64,000 bases of DNA from Triglochin maritima (GCA_963682175.1 OY821782.1:31083741-31147740), one strand, 5' to 3'. Counted from the first letter of the stretch, positions 44,831-57,341 are shown. Notes: generated by a model from the letters alone, not told the origin. Made by a program: numbers and translations.

Positions 44831-46349
44831 TACACTCACTTAGGGTAAGACATCCAATTCAAATTGTGGACATTTTGATAATCAATGTTGTTATCACATT
44901 AATTACATGCCTTCTAGCCAAGTTTTGAGAAGATAACTGTAATTCTTTGTTGTTAATGGCATTTGAACGACGACATCTAAAAAGTGTGGTACGACAATGA
45001 TGGTTGACGCCGACAATGTGCGAATGAAACTTTAAATTTGTTGATAAGGTATGTAATATCAAATGACACAACTTAAAAGAACTTATATGTTGCCCTCAAA
45101 CGCCCATCAATCCAAAAACACATTCTTAGTCTATCTTCGTCATCAAAATCCATACTATAGAAGACCTTATGTTATTCTCATTGGATTTTGTTGAAGTACG
45201 TTAGTAGGCTTGCACATGTCTTTGTTTTAGTGAAGTTAATTTGATACAAATAAGCACGGTAAAAGGTAAGGTTTCTATGAATTGTGGATATTATTTTTAT
45301 TGAGTCCAATACAAGTTGCATTATGCTAACGAGAGAATCCTCTTCTCTTTTATAAAACGTAATATTGGCTAGTTAATATGGTATGGTTATGTGTGGACAG
45401 AGATAATGTCGTAGCCGGATCAAGCATCACCAAATGTTGAGTTATAGTGCTTTATTGAGTATTTCCTTGGTTTGGATTTAATTTGACCAAAAAATATGAT
45501 AATTACCCTTCAAGTTTTATCCCATTTAGGTTGTTATTAGCAAAATTAGTAGGGTAGTATCATTATAGATTGACAGATGATTGCTATAAAATCTACATCT
45601 TTATCCTGTTAGCTTAAACTCCAATATGATACCTGAAAAAGGTTATTTGTGACATATTCTAGGCTATTTACATACCATGTAGAAGGTAACCAAAAAAGGT
45701 ATGTGACCGTGTGATGTGCACCGTAAAAGAAATCAAATGAATCAATAGTTGAAAATGAGTCTAAACAATAGTATCACAGAGCAATGATCAAAACAAAAGA
45801 CAACTTGACCGTAAATTAGTTAGACATCCCAGTGTTTGACACTTGTTTTAAGGAAAAATTAAACATTCAAAACATAAATGGGTAATATCCTGGTTTTTTA
45901 TCACTAAAAAAAATTAAACATCCCAATGTATTGAGAGAAAGGTTGCATCAAGGTAGACATCTTAAACTTCATTGTCAAATTGTATCCATCATAAATGAAA
46001 AGAATGAGGTGATTGCTAGACATGATAAACTTGCACTAGAATTTGATCGTCCAAAAACAACACATATTGATGTTGAACAAAATGATATTAAGTACTGCAA
46101 TGTTCAACTAAGAAGAGATTCACCAAATGAAAGAAAATACTTAACATGCTCTTAGGTAGTCAAAAACTTGTTGGATTGGTGATTGCCACTAATTTAATCT
46201 CTAAAACAAAATAAATGTAGTGGAAATATAGATCAACAAATCACAATGTAGACTGGAGATTTTTATATAGTTAATTTAGACACCGCAATCGGGTCCTAAT
46301 CCTTCTTGCAAGTCCCGTTCAATCACCACGAGCCCTTATTAGTAGCATA
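44831..46349. other. AT-rich spacer
   Basis: No gene recognised. The frame at 45931-46155 has no recognisable family and upstream frames are closed. This sequence and 35061-36732 were contiguous before the copia insertion. Confidence 0.4.
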
Positions 46350-47745
46350 TCATGCAACATCTTCATGCTATATATCCTTAATTTTACCCAATATTGTGCT
46401 ACTCGAGTGTTTGCTGTTATATTTCAGGTATTAGGTAATGAAGAAGAGAAGGGAAGACAAAAATGACTGAAACGTAAGAAGAAATGTCTTAACTAAAGCA
46501 AAATGGACTTCTCGGTCATACACAAGTACCCATCTGCAAGAGGGAATGACCTGGACGTAAGCCCCAAGGGACCAAATAGCAAACTGAGAAACTCAGCACC
46601 ATTATGAAGAGTATTTTTTGGCAATTAGATTCGGTTCCAGACTCCCATAACCGATCCGAGTGCACCCCACGTGAAGCATTGCAGCACTAAAGAAGATATC
46701 CGAAAATGAGTCCGATCCGACAAAAAGTGACCACCAATTAGCGGTCCTTTTTTCTCAGAATCCGACTCAATTTAGCATGAATATGAGTTATATGTTTGTG
46801 TCTATTCTGGGAATGTTTCATTAGTTCCACATCAGGGGATTGTCCATAGTTTCCTGTTTTCATGTCTATAAATAGAACTATTCTTCCTCCTTTGTAATCT
46901 ACCAATTGCTTGGTGGTCATTCTCTCTACTTGGAGTAAAACCTTGGAGCAAAACTCAAGTTGAGAAGAATGCTACTTATAATGTGAGTCATGTAGATAAA
47001 ATAATTGTTCGTAGTTTTGTTTTAATGTTGTCTGTTTTAATGCTTGTATGTTTAGCTTAGTTTGTTTTCTTAATCTTAGTATAATTAGATATAATGTCTT
47101 TCTTTCTTAATATAGTTTGTAGCATAATGTGTAGTGAGTAGTTCCATCCCCTTATGGGGTGGAGATGTTGTTTATACATGTAATGGAGAATAGGATGAAA
47201 GCTATGTTTTGCAATATGTGATGAATGTAAATGTATGATTGTTTGTTTAAAAGAGAATACTTCACTTGATGTGTTTTACCATAACCATTAGGTACTCCCC
47301 ATGCTTGTTTAGGTTCTTAATAACCAACTTGTTTATGCTCATGTTAATCAACTAGGTTAGTGATTGTAATGATAGGTTTTGCCACAACCATTAGGTACTT
47401 CCTATGCATGAAAACACAACCTACACTTGTGCATTGTTGGATGCATTCTTCACCACCATATCACATGTGTACACACACTCCACCCCTTAGAGGTTTTCCT
47501 TCCTGAATTTCATCTTTCTAGTTTGTTAGTTGCTAGTTTACTTTCATGTTAGTCTTGTGCTTCCATCTTTCTTTTTGTTAATTGCCAGTTTAGTGTAGCT
47601 TAGTTTAGTGTAATCAAACTTCTTCTCCGCATATTTTCCACTTGGCGTCTGAACAACCATAGTTGACACACCTCCCTGTGGACTCGACTCGTACTTGCCA
47701 CCGTTTCATCGTAGTCGTGCACTTGCGGTTAAGCTTTATTGAAAG
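46350..47745 (+). repeat. Athila/Tat-like LTR (plus), isolated copy, approximate ends
   Basis: Collinear with the LTR at 48743-50133. It has a single palindrome GACCACCAATTAGCGGTCC at 46729-46747 and the TATAAATAGA box at 46867-46876. The GGTGGTCATTCTCTCTACTTGG segment is near 46914, the CCCCTTATGGGGTGGAGATG block at 47150, and the terminal GTGCACTTGCGGTTAAGC near 47720. It ends in TTATTGAAAG without a following primer binding site, so it is a solo LTR or a severed one. No target duplication found. Confidence 0.75.
46867..46876 (+). promoter_or_regulatory. TATA box in the isolated LTR
   Basis: TATAAATAGA, at the same position as in the other family LTRs (33681-33693, 49271-49281, 53121-53130, 54066-54075 and 58744-58754, with drift). 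Confidence 0.6.
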
Positions 47746-48742
47746 AAGCCCCACTTACGTCCTCACTAATATGATATTCGTTTCAGGCCGAGATCAAGCA
47801 TTTATAGAGCAAGCTCGCTAACAATCCTCAACTAACTTGGTCCTCCTCTCACAACCCGAGATGGTAGCTTCCTCCCTAAGTTTACAACCTTAAGGATTCT
47901 AAGATAAGATGTAGTAGAATCACAACACAAACATTCTAAGTTGACACACTTGATTTGGGTAAGAAACTGGGAACAAAAGTATGGGATTAAACTTTGAGTG
48001 GCGGTGTAGAGAATAAAAGATGTAACTTTAAGGCTTAGGGTTGAAGCACCTTAATACTAACGAGAGCTCTTGAGAAAGATGATAATTTGATGCTCAAATG
48101 ACTGTTAGAACACATATTTATGGTTCTCAAACATAACCATTAGAAAAGGTTTGGGGTGGTTTGGTTAAGACTGGGTGGATAGCAAGAAACTAGTTTAACA
48201 ATCAATTCAGATTAGGACAACTGAATAGGGCCATGGTATGCCAAAATAGGTGGTTCAACGAATGGTCAGCACAAAATTCACATAACTTGGGACGACTAGG
48301 TAGAGAATCGGTCGCCCGAGTCTAGTAGAGAAATGTTCACTCTCAAACTAATGTAATTTAGACGACTGGATGCTTAAATGTGTTGTCCGAAGCTAGTTTT
48401 TTAGGCATCCAAAATAGTTCATTCGTCGTCCGAAATAAAGTATGTATAATGAGACAAATTTGGATATACCCAGGAGAAAAGCTCAAATCTCTAACATAAT
48501 ACAATATCTATTTTTGTTATAAACAAGTTAAATGAAACATAGTTCATATGACTAAAAGAGTGGTTTGGTCGTCCGAAATAAAGCTCCAAACTAAGTTTGA
48601 ATTTAGACGACTGAATAGGCAGATTGGTCGTCCGAAATAAATCAAAGAAAATATTTGGATATTTATAGAAAATGTTCGGATAGTTGAATGAATGGGATGT
48701 CCGAAATTGGGTTGAACCAAGTCAGGATTTACTGGTGACATG
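47746..48742. other. Spacer with repeated GTCGTCCGAAATAAA motifs
   Basis: No coding signal. The motif (T/G)GTCGTCCGAAATAAA recurs near 48422, 48569 and 48626, with related GGATGTCCGAAATTGGG near 48699. It alternates with AGACGACTGAAT-like copies (48212, 48291, 48360, 48602). The pattern recalls the palindrome field in the Tekay-like LTR and may be part of another LTR. Confidence 0.5.
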
Positions 48743-50133
48743 TGATTAGTGTCATATCATGCATATATCCAAGTCATATATCATCTATTTTGAGCCTAAG
48801 CAATGCTATGTAATGAGTTTTAAGTTTAAGTTTCAGGAATAAACAAATCTAAAAAGAAGAAGACGTAAAAATAACTAAAATACAAGAAAAAAGACTGATC
48901 TATGAGATCTACGGACGTATCGGCAAGAGGGAAGACCATAGATGTAAGCCAGAATAACCAAATAGCAAACTGAGAAACTCCACACCATCTTGAGGAGTAT
49001 CTTGACAATTAAATTTGGGAATAGACTAAAACAACCGATCTTGGTGCACCCCACGTGAAGAATTGAAGCATTTAAGAAGGCATCCGAAATTAGGTTGAAT
49101 CAGACCAATTATGACCGTCAATGGGAGGTACCAGACCTCCAATTGGCGGTCCATTTTGGTGAAGATCCGATCCAGCTTCTCATGGTTGTGTATTATGTTG
49201 TTTGTGACCATTTTAGGCATGTTTCAATAGTCCCACACTGGGGGATTGTCCCCACTTGTCTTTTTCATGTTTATAAATATAACTACTCTTCTTCATTTGT
49301 AAACAACCCATTTCTTGGTGGTCATTCTCTCTACTTGGAGTAAGCTTTTGGAGCAAAACTCAAGTGGAGGAAATTCTTTTTGTAATGTAAGCCATCAATA
49401 AAATAATTTCTTCTAGTTTTATTTTAATGTTGTCACTTTTGAATGCTTGCATGCTTAGCTTAGTTTTGTTTTCTTAATCTTAGTATAATTAGTTAGAATG
49501 TCTTTCTTTCTGAGTATAATTGTTAGTTTGATGTGTAGTGAGTAGTTACATCCCCCTCTAGGGTGGAGATGATGTTTATACATGCATGAAGAATAAGAAT
49601 GAATGTTATCTTATGCCATACGTGATGAATGTGAACGTATGCTTGTTTGTTTAAATTAGAATACTTAATTTGATGGGTTTTGCCATAACTTTTAGACACT
49701 TCCAATGCTTGTTTAGGTTGTTAATAAGCAACTTGTTTATGCTCATGTTAATTAACTATGTTACTTATTGGATTGATAGGTTTTGCCACAACCATTGAAC
49801 ACTTCTTATGCATGAAAACACAATCTATACTCGTGTCATATCAAATGCATTCTTCAACACCTTATTACATGTGTACACACACTCCACCCTTTAGGGGCTT
49901 TCCTTACTGAATTTCATCTCGCTTAGTTAGTTGCTTAGTTTAGTTTTAGTCAATATTCAGTTGTTATCTTTCTCATTTGTTAGTTGTGAGTTTAGTGTAA
50001 CCAAACCTCTTCTCCCCTTATTTGCCACTTGATTTCTGAAAACCAGAGTTGACAAACCTTCTTGTGGATTCGACTCGTACTTGCGACCACTTCATCGCGG
50101 CCGTGTACTTGCGGTTTAAGCTTAATTGAAACA
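48743..50133 (+). repeat. 5' LTR (1391 bp) of a plus-strand Athila/Tat-like element
   Basis: It starts TGATTAGTGTCATATCATGC and ends TTAATTGAAACA, immediately followed by a primer binding site. Palindromes are near 49113-49130 (degenerate) and 49133-49152 (good). The 3' partner LTR of this element was not found; its internal part is cut at 52237. Confidence 0.85.
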
Positions 50134-50139
50134 AGATTT

Positions 50140-50157
50140 TGGCACCGTTGCTGAGGA
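50140..50157 (+). promoter_or_regulatory. Primer binding site (Asp-tRNA type, degenerate)
   Basis: TGGCACCGTTGCTGAGGA resembles TGGCGCCGTTGCCGGGGA, the priming sequence of Athila-like elements, and lies 6 bases inside the LTR. Confidence 0.8.
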
Positions 50158-51523
50158 GATGCTCTGTCCGTACTCTGGTTTTGACGATTCGAGTGGATTT
50201 AATCTATTTTGTTTTTAGTTTTGGTTTGTTTTAGGACATATGAGGATCAGGGGAAGGTTTCAAGGGAAAGTTTGGGGATTAAGAAGCTACTCTGACCGCC
50301 AATCCGCGGCCCAAGACCGCCAATTGGTGGTCTGGTGAGCAGTTTCTGACTCCTATTTTCTTCTGTGTGTTCTTACTTACAATATAGTTTTTTAGGAGCC
50401 CAATTTAGAATGTCTAAACATGTACCCAGATTAATCAATAAACCAATGAATCCCCATTTTAATAAACTTGGCCATTAAAATCAAAAGCAAAAGATTAGGC
50501 ATTCTTGCTTGTTTAGGTCATGCATCATGTACTTGACTTAGGCACGTAGCTTGCCTTTCATTTTGATTTACTTTCAGTTGTTGAGCGTTGTCGTGAGGTA
50601 TGCATTTATACTCTCATTCATGCATTAGTTAATATGACCATGCATTAGTTAGTAGGAATTGCATTGGAACAAGAGTGATGTGAGTGTTTGTATGATGATT
50701 TGCTTGATAGATTAATGATTTAAAACATCTTTAAGGGGCACCACCTGTAGCCTTCAAGATGTGGTGAGGGATTTCATCACCCCTTCCTTCAGCCCCACAA
50801 AACACCTCTCAGAAAGCCTAATTTTAAAATCAAGTAGACATTGACCCCTAAGGACCTCGGGCACATTAGGAGAGTGATCCGGTCGCGACCGTCATAGCTT
50901 GATCGGTGTCGCTGACTTTATCAATAGTAGGAGAGATGAGATCTCCGGATCTTGGCTCATTTTCTGGGCTTTGTGGTCTTTGTCATTGGGAGGTGAGGTA
51001 TGTTGAGGCCGTGTGACCTTGCAGTTAGGCATCGTCTAGCTGTAAGTACCTATAGTGATCTTAGGTTGTTTGAGCCATGTTTGCTTCATTAGGCTTCTAA
51101 CCTCACCCTTAACCACGCTAACTTTAGGGATTCTTCCCTTCTCTTCTGAGTGTTCCCCTCATTTACATTCTACATTATAGTATCCTCCTCTGATTACATC
51201 TTCTATTTGTGTGTAGTTGTCGAGTCAAGCACGTTTATGCGAGGTTGGACTCACTTGGTAAGGGTGCTCAGCTTGAGAGAGTTGATCCTATTGTTGAGAT
51301 GGATGGTCTACATTATCGTCCTTCTCCACCTTGAGATCCTTTAGAGCACGAGGCCTCAACGTAACCTGGAGGTGGAGGAGATCAGGACCCACACACGGAT
51401 TACCTCGGTCCACTTTCACCACCACGTTGACCCTCTCCTCCTTCTCCGACTCTAGAGGAAGAGGGTCACGGTCGGGATCAAGTTATGGGAGTACCGCCAC
51501 CCTTAGCTTGACAGGATCGACCG
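50158..51523 (+). other. Untranslated leader of the plus-strand Athila/Tat-like element
   Basis: It includes a pair of palindromes at 50294-50333 (GACCGCCAATCCGCGGCC, GACCGCCAATTGGTGGTC). The segment near 50870-50960 (GAGTGATCCGGTCGCGACCG) also occurs, inverted, near 62700-62820 in the gag-only element. No long frame with homology. Confidence 0.6.
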
Positions 51524-52237
51524 ATGACTTTGTGGGAGCGGACACAACCTGTTCGGGCCGTGCAACCATCTTGCATAGTTCTCCTGCCTGCTCGCGTAAC
51601 AACTATGAATTAAAACCTCAATATGTGAGCATGCTTCCTACCTTCCAGCCAATAAGGAGGATCCATATATCTTTATATGTGAATTCGAGGAGCTATGCTC
51701 CATGTTCAAGCTTCTACAACTAGACGAGGATTCCGTTCGGTTGAGGATGATTTCTTTCGCATTGAATGATGGCACGAAGAAATGGATGTACAGCCTCCAG
51801 ACGAACTCGATTCGGTTTGGGGATGAATTCGTGATCATCTTTCTAAAGAGATTCATCCCCCACAAGAAGACTCAACAGATACGGCACTCGATACATCAAA
51901 TGTATCAGACTGAGACTGAATCATTTCGTGCTTTCATTGAGAGGTTCAAGGACCTTCTCCGACAGTGCCCTCATCATGGACTTGAGTTGTGTTAGCTATG
52001 CCAGATTGTTTATGAAGGACTCAACTATAACACCCGTACATTGTTGGAGTCAATGTTAGGGTGATTTCCATATGAAATTCATTGATGAGACATGAGATAC
52101 TTTTGTATAAATAGTTGAACGTACTCTTGAGTAGGATAGAGAGTTTAGACTGAGACTGAGCTCCTGTAGCTCAGGTCGCTACTCCCGCTTGCGGTAGGTG
52201 TGGACTTACGTGACATAGTGACTTGGAGTGCGCTTAT
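51524..52237 (+). pseudogene. Athila/Tat-like gag remnant with retrotransposon-gag domain and knuckle
   Basis: The ATG at 51524 starts MTLWERTQPVRAVQPSCIVL, then frame changes lead through NYELKPQYVSMLPTF and NKEDPYIFICEFEELCSMFK. The retrotransposon-gag domain is open at 51702-51995 (KLLQLDEDSVRLRMISFALN, FLKRFIPHKKTQQIRHSI, FRAFIERFKDLLRQCPHHGL). A CCHC knuckle (CGRCGLT-stop-HSDLEC) is at 52190-52231. It is cut at 52238 by the next LTR. At least two frameshifts and several stops. It is the only place in the cluster where the gag core domain is visible. Confidence 0.82.
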
Positions 52238-53470
52238 TGATTGAAATTAAGTTTAACGGCAAGTGCACGACGGTCAGTGAAGATGGGGCAAGTACGGATC
52301 TATCCATTGGGAGGTGTGTCAACTCTGGTTCCTTAGAAATCAAGTGGGAAAGGAAAAGAGAAGTTGTTGATTATGCTAACTACACTAAACTATGAGTGAA
52401 CTAACAATTAAACTAAACCCCCATGGAGTGGAGGTGTGTAGGTATGTGTGTGTGAGTGGGTCTTCATTTCAATTAGGAACAAGTGTAGTTTGTGTGGCAT
52501 ACAAGTAGAATCTAAGTATAGGATAGACAAGAATACATGGCAAACCATGAACATGCATATCTCACATAAAGTTGTCGTTTATTTTAGATTATCAAGCATG
52601 CAATAAGTACCTAGTGTGTCCATTAGAGCATCAATCAATCCTACATACAATCTAAATCATTCATGTGAATGTGCACAAAACATGGATCCAGACATAACAA
52701 GTCATTCCCATCAAACCATTACAAGCAACAAGATAAACTCTAAAGCTAGCATGAGATAAGTACCTAATGTGGACATTATCCCATATAATATAAGTTTAAG
52801 CATGCTACAAGTATAGATCTACATTAAGCATATGAAATGACACAAATAAAAGAACTCATCACTATCACATAATCTACATCACCTCCACCCCTGAAGGGGG
52901 ATTAAACTATTCACTACTCATTAAGAAAAGGAGACAAAACAAAATTAAACTAAGCATACAAGAATTGAAAAGAGACAATATAAAACTAACAAAACTTCTT
53001 TTGTTACTCACTCACATTACAAGTAGCATCTCTCCACTAGTGTTTTGCTCCAATGCTTAACTCCAAGTAGAGAAAATGACCACCAAGCAAGGAGTAGATT
53101 ACAAAGGAGGATGAAGAGTTCTATTTATAGACATGAAAAAGGCAATTGGGGTTCAATCCCTCGACGTGGGGCAAATGCAACTTCTACAAATGGATAAACA
53201 CAACATAATAAACAACCACGAGAAGCCAGGTTGGATTCAGATCAAAAGAGACCGCCAATTGACGGTCTTGGGCCAGCAATTGGCGGTCACCTTTTCTCGG
53301 ATCTGCTTCAATTTTGGATATATGCTTTAGTGCTTCAATTCTGCACTTGGCGTGCACTCAGATCAGTTTTTGGAGTTTGGCCCCGATTATAATTGCCAAA
53401 ATACTCCTCATGATGGTGTGGAGTTTGTTGATTTTCTTATTGGTCCTTTTGGTTTACATCCGGGTCCTTC
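52238..53470 (-). repeat. Athila/Tat-like LTR (minus), truncated at 53470
   Basis: The plus strand begins TGATTGAAATTAAGTTTAAC, with the family CGGCAAGTGCACG segment. The palindromes GACCGCCAATTGACGGTC (53250) and CAGCAATTGGCGGTC (53274) and the CTATTTATAG box (53121-53130) are present. Compared with 57729-59281 it stops at GGGTCCTTC, missing the last 150-200 bases. It has no primer binding site on its left, where it directly abuts the gag remnant. Confidence 0.78.
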
Positions 53471-54705
53471 TGATGAGAATTAAATTTATACCGCAAGTGC
53501 ACGGCATCAATGAAGACGTGGCAAATACGGGTCGAACACAAGGAGGGAGAGATCTTGTTATTTTTGTGATTTTCGATTAAGGAAGAAAGAGATGAAAATA
53601 TGTTTGGTTTGAGATTTTTGGTTTTTTAATTTTCTAAAGCATGAAACATGAACAAATAAAACTAAAATAAGAACAAAGATGGTGAATTCCGTTGGGTGGA
53701 GGTTTAGACATAGGATTTAGTTTATAGAATTCAGAAACTTATAATAAATCATGTTAGTTATGAAGCATTACATGATAAATGATTTAACATAAACTCAAGT
53801 AATCAAAATATACTAATCACGAACTTAAAATAATAACATTTATTCTTTTCTCTTCTCTTCACCCTAAATCCGTCACCTCCACCCTTTGGAAAGAGTTAGA
53901 AACTCATAGAGGGGGGAAGAAGGGGTCCTAGAGGAATTACAAAAGAAAACTAAAACAAGAAATAAAAGACAGAATTTTATTACTAAAAAGAAGAATACAA
54001 AACTAAGACTAAGAATTAAAAACTACAAGCTAGGACTAAGGACCCTTTTAACATCGTTCTCGGGGTTATTTATAGTTGCTACAAGGGACCTAAGTATAAA
54101 ATTAGAAAGTACACGTGTCCAGACACGACTGGACAAAATTTGAGCACCCGGATCGCCTAGGGGGCGGCGGAATCGCCGCACATTGTATGTGTTGTGCGGC
54201 GGAAACGCCGCACATCTTGCTCTGATTAGGTCCAGATTTTTTGCTGTGTGTTTATGGTATGATTTGATCCTCCTTTGCGCGTCTGGATGATTTCTTTCCA
54301 TTCTTTTGAGCTCCGAATTATTTCCTTCATATATTTGGAGATCCACATTCATTTTTCTTTAGATTTTCTCCATAATAATAAAAGCTACTCGTGATTTGCA
54401 CTTAGGTCCTTGGCTTCTTGCAATTATGTCCCTGGCTACTTTTGTGCTTAAGTCCTTGTTCTTTTTGTAATTAGGTCTTTAATGCTTTTATGCTTGAATA
54501 CATTTCCATTTGAAACCCGATAATCTTGAGCTTGGTTTTTATGATAGAAATGAGTCTTTTGCACGCGTTTATGCTCGGGATGTGGGTAATTTGCATTCAG
54601 GTCCCTGTATTCTGTAAATAGGACTAAACACATACCTTAGTAGCATTTATTGATATAAAATCAATCTAAATGAAAGACATATGATGCAATGTATGCAATG
54701 CATCA
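53471..54705 (-). repeat. Divergent Athila/Tat-like LTR (1235 bp) with GC hairpins
   Basis: The plus-strand ends are TGATGAGAATTAAATT and CAATGCATCA, mirror-image TGATG/CATCA tips. The family segment CCGCAAGTGCACGGC occurs just inside. The usual palindrome pair is replaced by two GC-rich hairpins at 54164-54179 and 54194-54213. It is followed by a polypurine tract (minus-strand sense) at 54706, so it is a 3' LTR. Confidence 0.85.
54164..54213 (-). repeat. Two GC hairpins in the divergent LTR
   Basis: GCGGCG-GAAT-CGCCGC (54164-54179) and GTGCGGCG-GAAA-CGCCGCAC (54194-54213). The second has an 8-bp perfect stem and a GAAA loop. The arms of the two can also pair with each other. Surroundings are AT-rich. 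Confidence 0.85.
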
Positions 54706-54744
54706 AATACCCCCACACCTAGATTTTGCTAGTCCCTAGCAAAA
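54706..54744 (-). promoter_or_regulatory. Polypurine tract and adjacent hairpin
   Basis: Sense (minus) strand reads TAGGTGTGGGGGTATT before the LTR. Next to it TTTTGCTAG-TCC-CTAGCAAAA (54724-54744) is a perfect 9-bp stem with a 3-base loop. Confidence 0.75.
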
Positions 54745-55689
54745 CAGAATATAAGAAAAATGAAAACAGGGAAATCCTAACTCACTTTCGTTGGAATCAC
54801 GGTTGCACTTAGCATGTGCAACAAGCCTTTAAACCTCCAAGTTTCCTTAGAGGACGAGTTTTGTCTTGTGAGAGTTTTCAGTTGACACACCCACAAAGTC
54901 TTAAATCAAAATTTCATTAATAGTTCTCAATATCCCTACCTCAACCTTATACATCTCACTGAAAATTCTTGCATGCTTATTATATAAGTCTAACTCATAA
55001 ATTTTTTGACTTGGTCTTTGTTCCTCGAACATTCACACCACTAACCCTTCTACACATGTTATCACTTAAATTATTTTGCACGCCTCCTCTGGTGGTGAAG
55101 TATCATTCGGATCAACCATGGCATGGATCATTCTTTTAGCTTTGGGCCTTGAGTATCTTAAAGTATTTTTTTTCCCGTGATTCAACACATTTGCTTTTTC
55201 TGACACTTTTACCCTTTTTGCATTCGTGTAGCGAGTTTGGTCGATAATCCCGAGCTGGCAGACTCAAGTTACCGGGTTTCAAGATACCCCTACAGACCAG
55301 TGACTCAAAGACTTGGGCTTTTGTAATCATTTTGCAAAATATGCTTTCCTCACTTTATTCCTTTATTTTTACTTTTATTTTCCTCAAGGCTTAATTGCTA
55401 TTAGAAGTCCACACTTCTCGGTATATTTTCCTCAACCTCTGCTTTTTATCAACGACTTCAAAGACTTGATTCATCCAATTTAAGTGCATACATGTCTTAA
55501 AGGGAAATGAGTTATTTCTTTGGAACTTAGATTTATGTCATAGTTTCTACAAGCAGAACTATACAATAAGGAACAAAAATTCAATGCCAATTTGTACTCG
55601 GGTTTTAGTAGTTCAATCTTAAGCTATGTTATGAAACATTGAATTTTTTTTAAAATAAAAGACAGGTATATATAGATAGATATATACAT

Positions 55690-55717
55690 AAACACCCCCC
55701 CCCCCCCACACACACCT
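55690..55717 (-). repeat. Internal purine tract with 13-base G run (sense strand)
   Basis: Plus strand AACA followed by 13 C (55695-55707) and ACACACACCTAAA. The flanks copy those of the 3' polypurine tract (AAATACCCCCACACCTA), as does 60528-60553 in the neighbouring unit. Confidence 0.7.
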
Positions 55718-56039
55718 AAATGATGCATTGTCCTCAATGAATGTGAGCAAGATACTACATGGGTTTATGCATGAAAAAGGAAAGATCTCACCAACGTGAA
55801 GAAGGAAAGTTCATGGCTCTGTTGATGGACAAAAACCCGAATTCCCTCAAAAACTTGTGAGATGCTAAAGAAGGGAGTCAAATACGGGAAACACATGAGG
55901 CTCAAATACTTAAGGGTTGGAGCCCACACAAACAATGCTCACTGAAGGAGTCTTTTATTTATTTTATTTTTTATTTTTATTTTTTTGAAATATATAACTA
56001 TGTACAAACATAAGTTCCCATCTTCATTTGTCAAAAGAC

Positions 56040-57290
56040 ATCAAAAGGGAACATGACACCACGTGGGGCCAGAAAATGCATGTGTGGGCCGCCTTCACAA
56101 AAAGCGCCAGATGAAATGAGAGGTTCATGAATTGGACGCAAAGGTGTCTCATTCAAAGGATCAAACTAAAAGAGCTTGAACCTCTCGAGAGTTTGGGGAT
56201 TAAGGGGCAACGGAAGAGGAGTTTCTCCCGTTGCGGTGTTGAAGTTATGATCATCAATCCAAACTCTCCAACCAACTTGCTGGTGTGTCGGAACGAGGTC
56301 CAAAACCTCGTTAGGCATGTCCGACACACCAGGCGAACAAAAAGTGGGTCTCAAACCCAAGGTATCTTCTAAGGAACTTCTAATACCCTTATGAGCTATG
56401 TAGTTGTTTGATGTTCCATCATTTCCAAGATGATCAGGAACAATGGTGAGAGACAGATTCTCATCAGGTTGTTTGAAATTGAGGGTACTAGGGAGATCTT
56501 GCTCCACCAGAGCTGAGTCCTTAAGATATGCAACATGAAGATCATGTGGCTCAAGGGCCACGGGACAAGAAGATAGGACACAATCCTGTGCCGACTCATA
56601 ATGAAATTGGTCCATTTTTTTCTCAATATAAATCGAATCCTCCACTAAGTGATCGTGAATTGAAATCCCAAGTCCCTCAAACCGACTAGGAATTTGACTT
56701 TGAAAGATTGTACTTTGAATTTGTGTATGTGGTGGTGGTTCGATACTAAAAGATGAGTCCTCATGTTGACACGAAAAGTTACTTTCCTCACTTAATTGCT
56801 GCGACATTTGACTCAATTGCAGTACCATATTGTCTACGGACTGTTGAGTAGTTGTCATGAATGTATGGAAAGCTTGTTCCAAGGTATCAGGTATGTGGTC
56901 AACTATGAGGTTCCAGTCAGAACTCGGGACATTTTTAGGTTGGGTGTTGGTAGATTGAGGATAAGTCCAATGATTTGAAGTGGGTTGTTGGTAGAGTTCT
57001 GGGTATTCGGGAGAAGGATATTGGGGCGAAAATGACGTATAAGAATTTGGATATGAATTGTTTCCCCCACGAATCCATCACTCTTGGGTTATATGCGGAA
57101 GTGTAACGGTCATATCGAGCATTCTGGGAAAAGGTATGCTCATACTCAGGCTCTGGGGAACATAAGGACATTCCCTGATAACAGGACCACTCAACCCGCA
57201 ACAGTCGCACGGTACGGCTACTGGAGCCACCAGTGCACTCATGTTGCCAGCCCAACGCATGAAGGAGGCAAAAGTTTGTTGTAATGTGTC
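56040..57290 (-). pseudogene. Gag-like protein remnant of the chimeric unit
   Basis: Counterpart of the open frame at 60898-62388. The longest open piece, 56166-56882, has SQMSQQLSEESNFSCQHEDSS, TIVPDHLGNDGTSNNYIAHK and VGWRVWIDDHNFNTATGETP, each matched in the neighbour. Two frame changes lie near 56935-57255. The zinc knuckle reads CDCCGLSGPVIREC: the His is Pro, so metal binding is lost. It is therefore decayed although its neighbour is open. Confidence 0.82.
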
Positions 57291-57341
57291 ATTTCGTTGA
57301 CCAGCATATGATCCAACATAACTAGATTGTGGTCTAGCATG

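Noticed and set aside
45931..46155. 74-codon frame
   Set aside because: No recognisable family, isolated, no promoter or exon context.
53471..54705. LTR 53471-54705 as a solo LTR inserted in the LTR on its left
   Set aside because: The flanks CCTTC and AAATA differ, and a polypurine tract with internal sequence follows on its right, so it is a 3' LTR of a longer unit.
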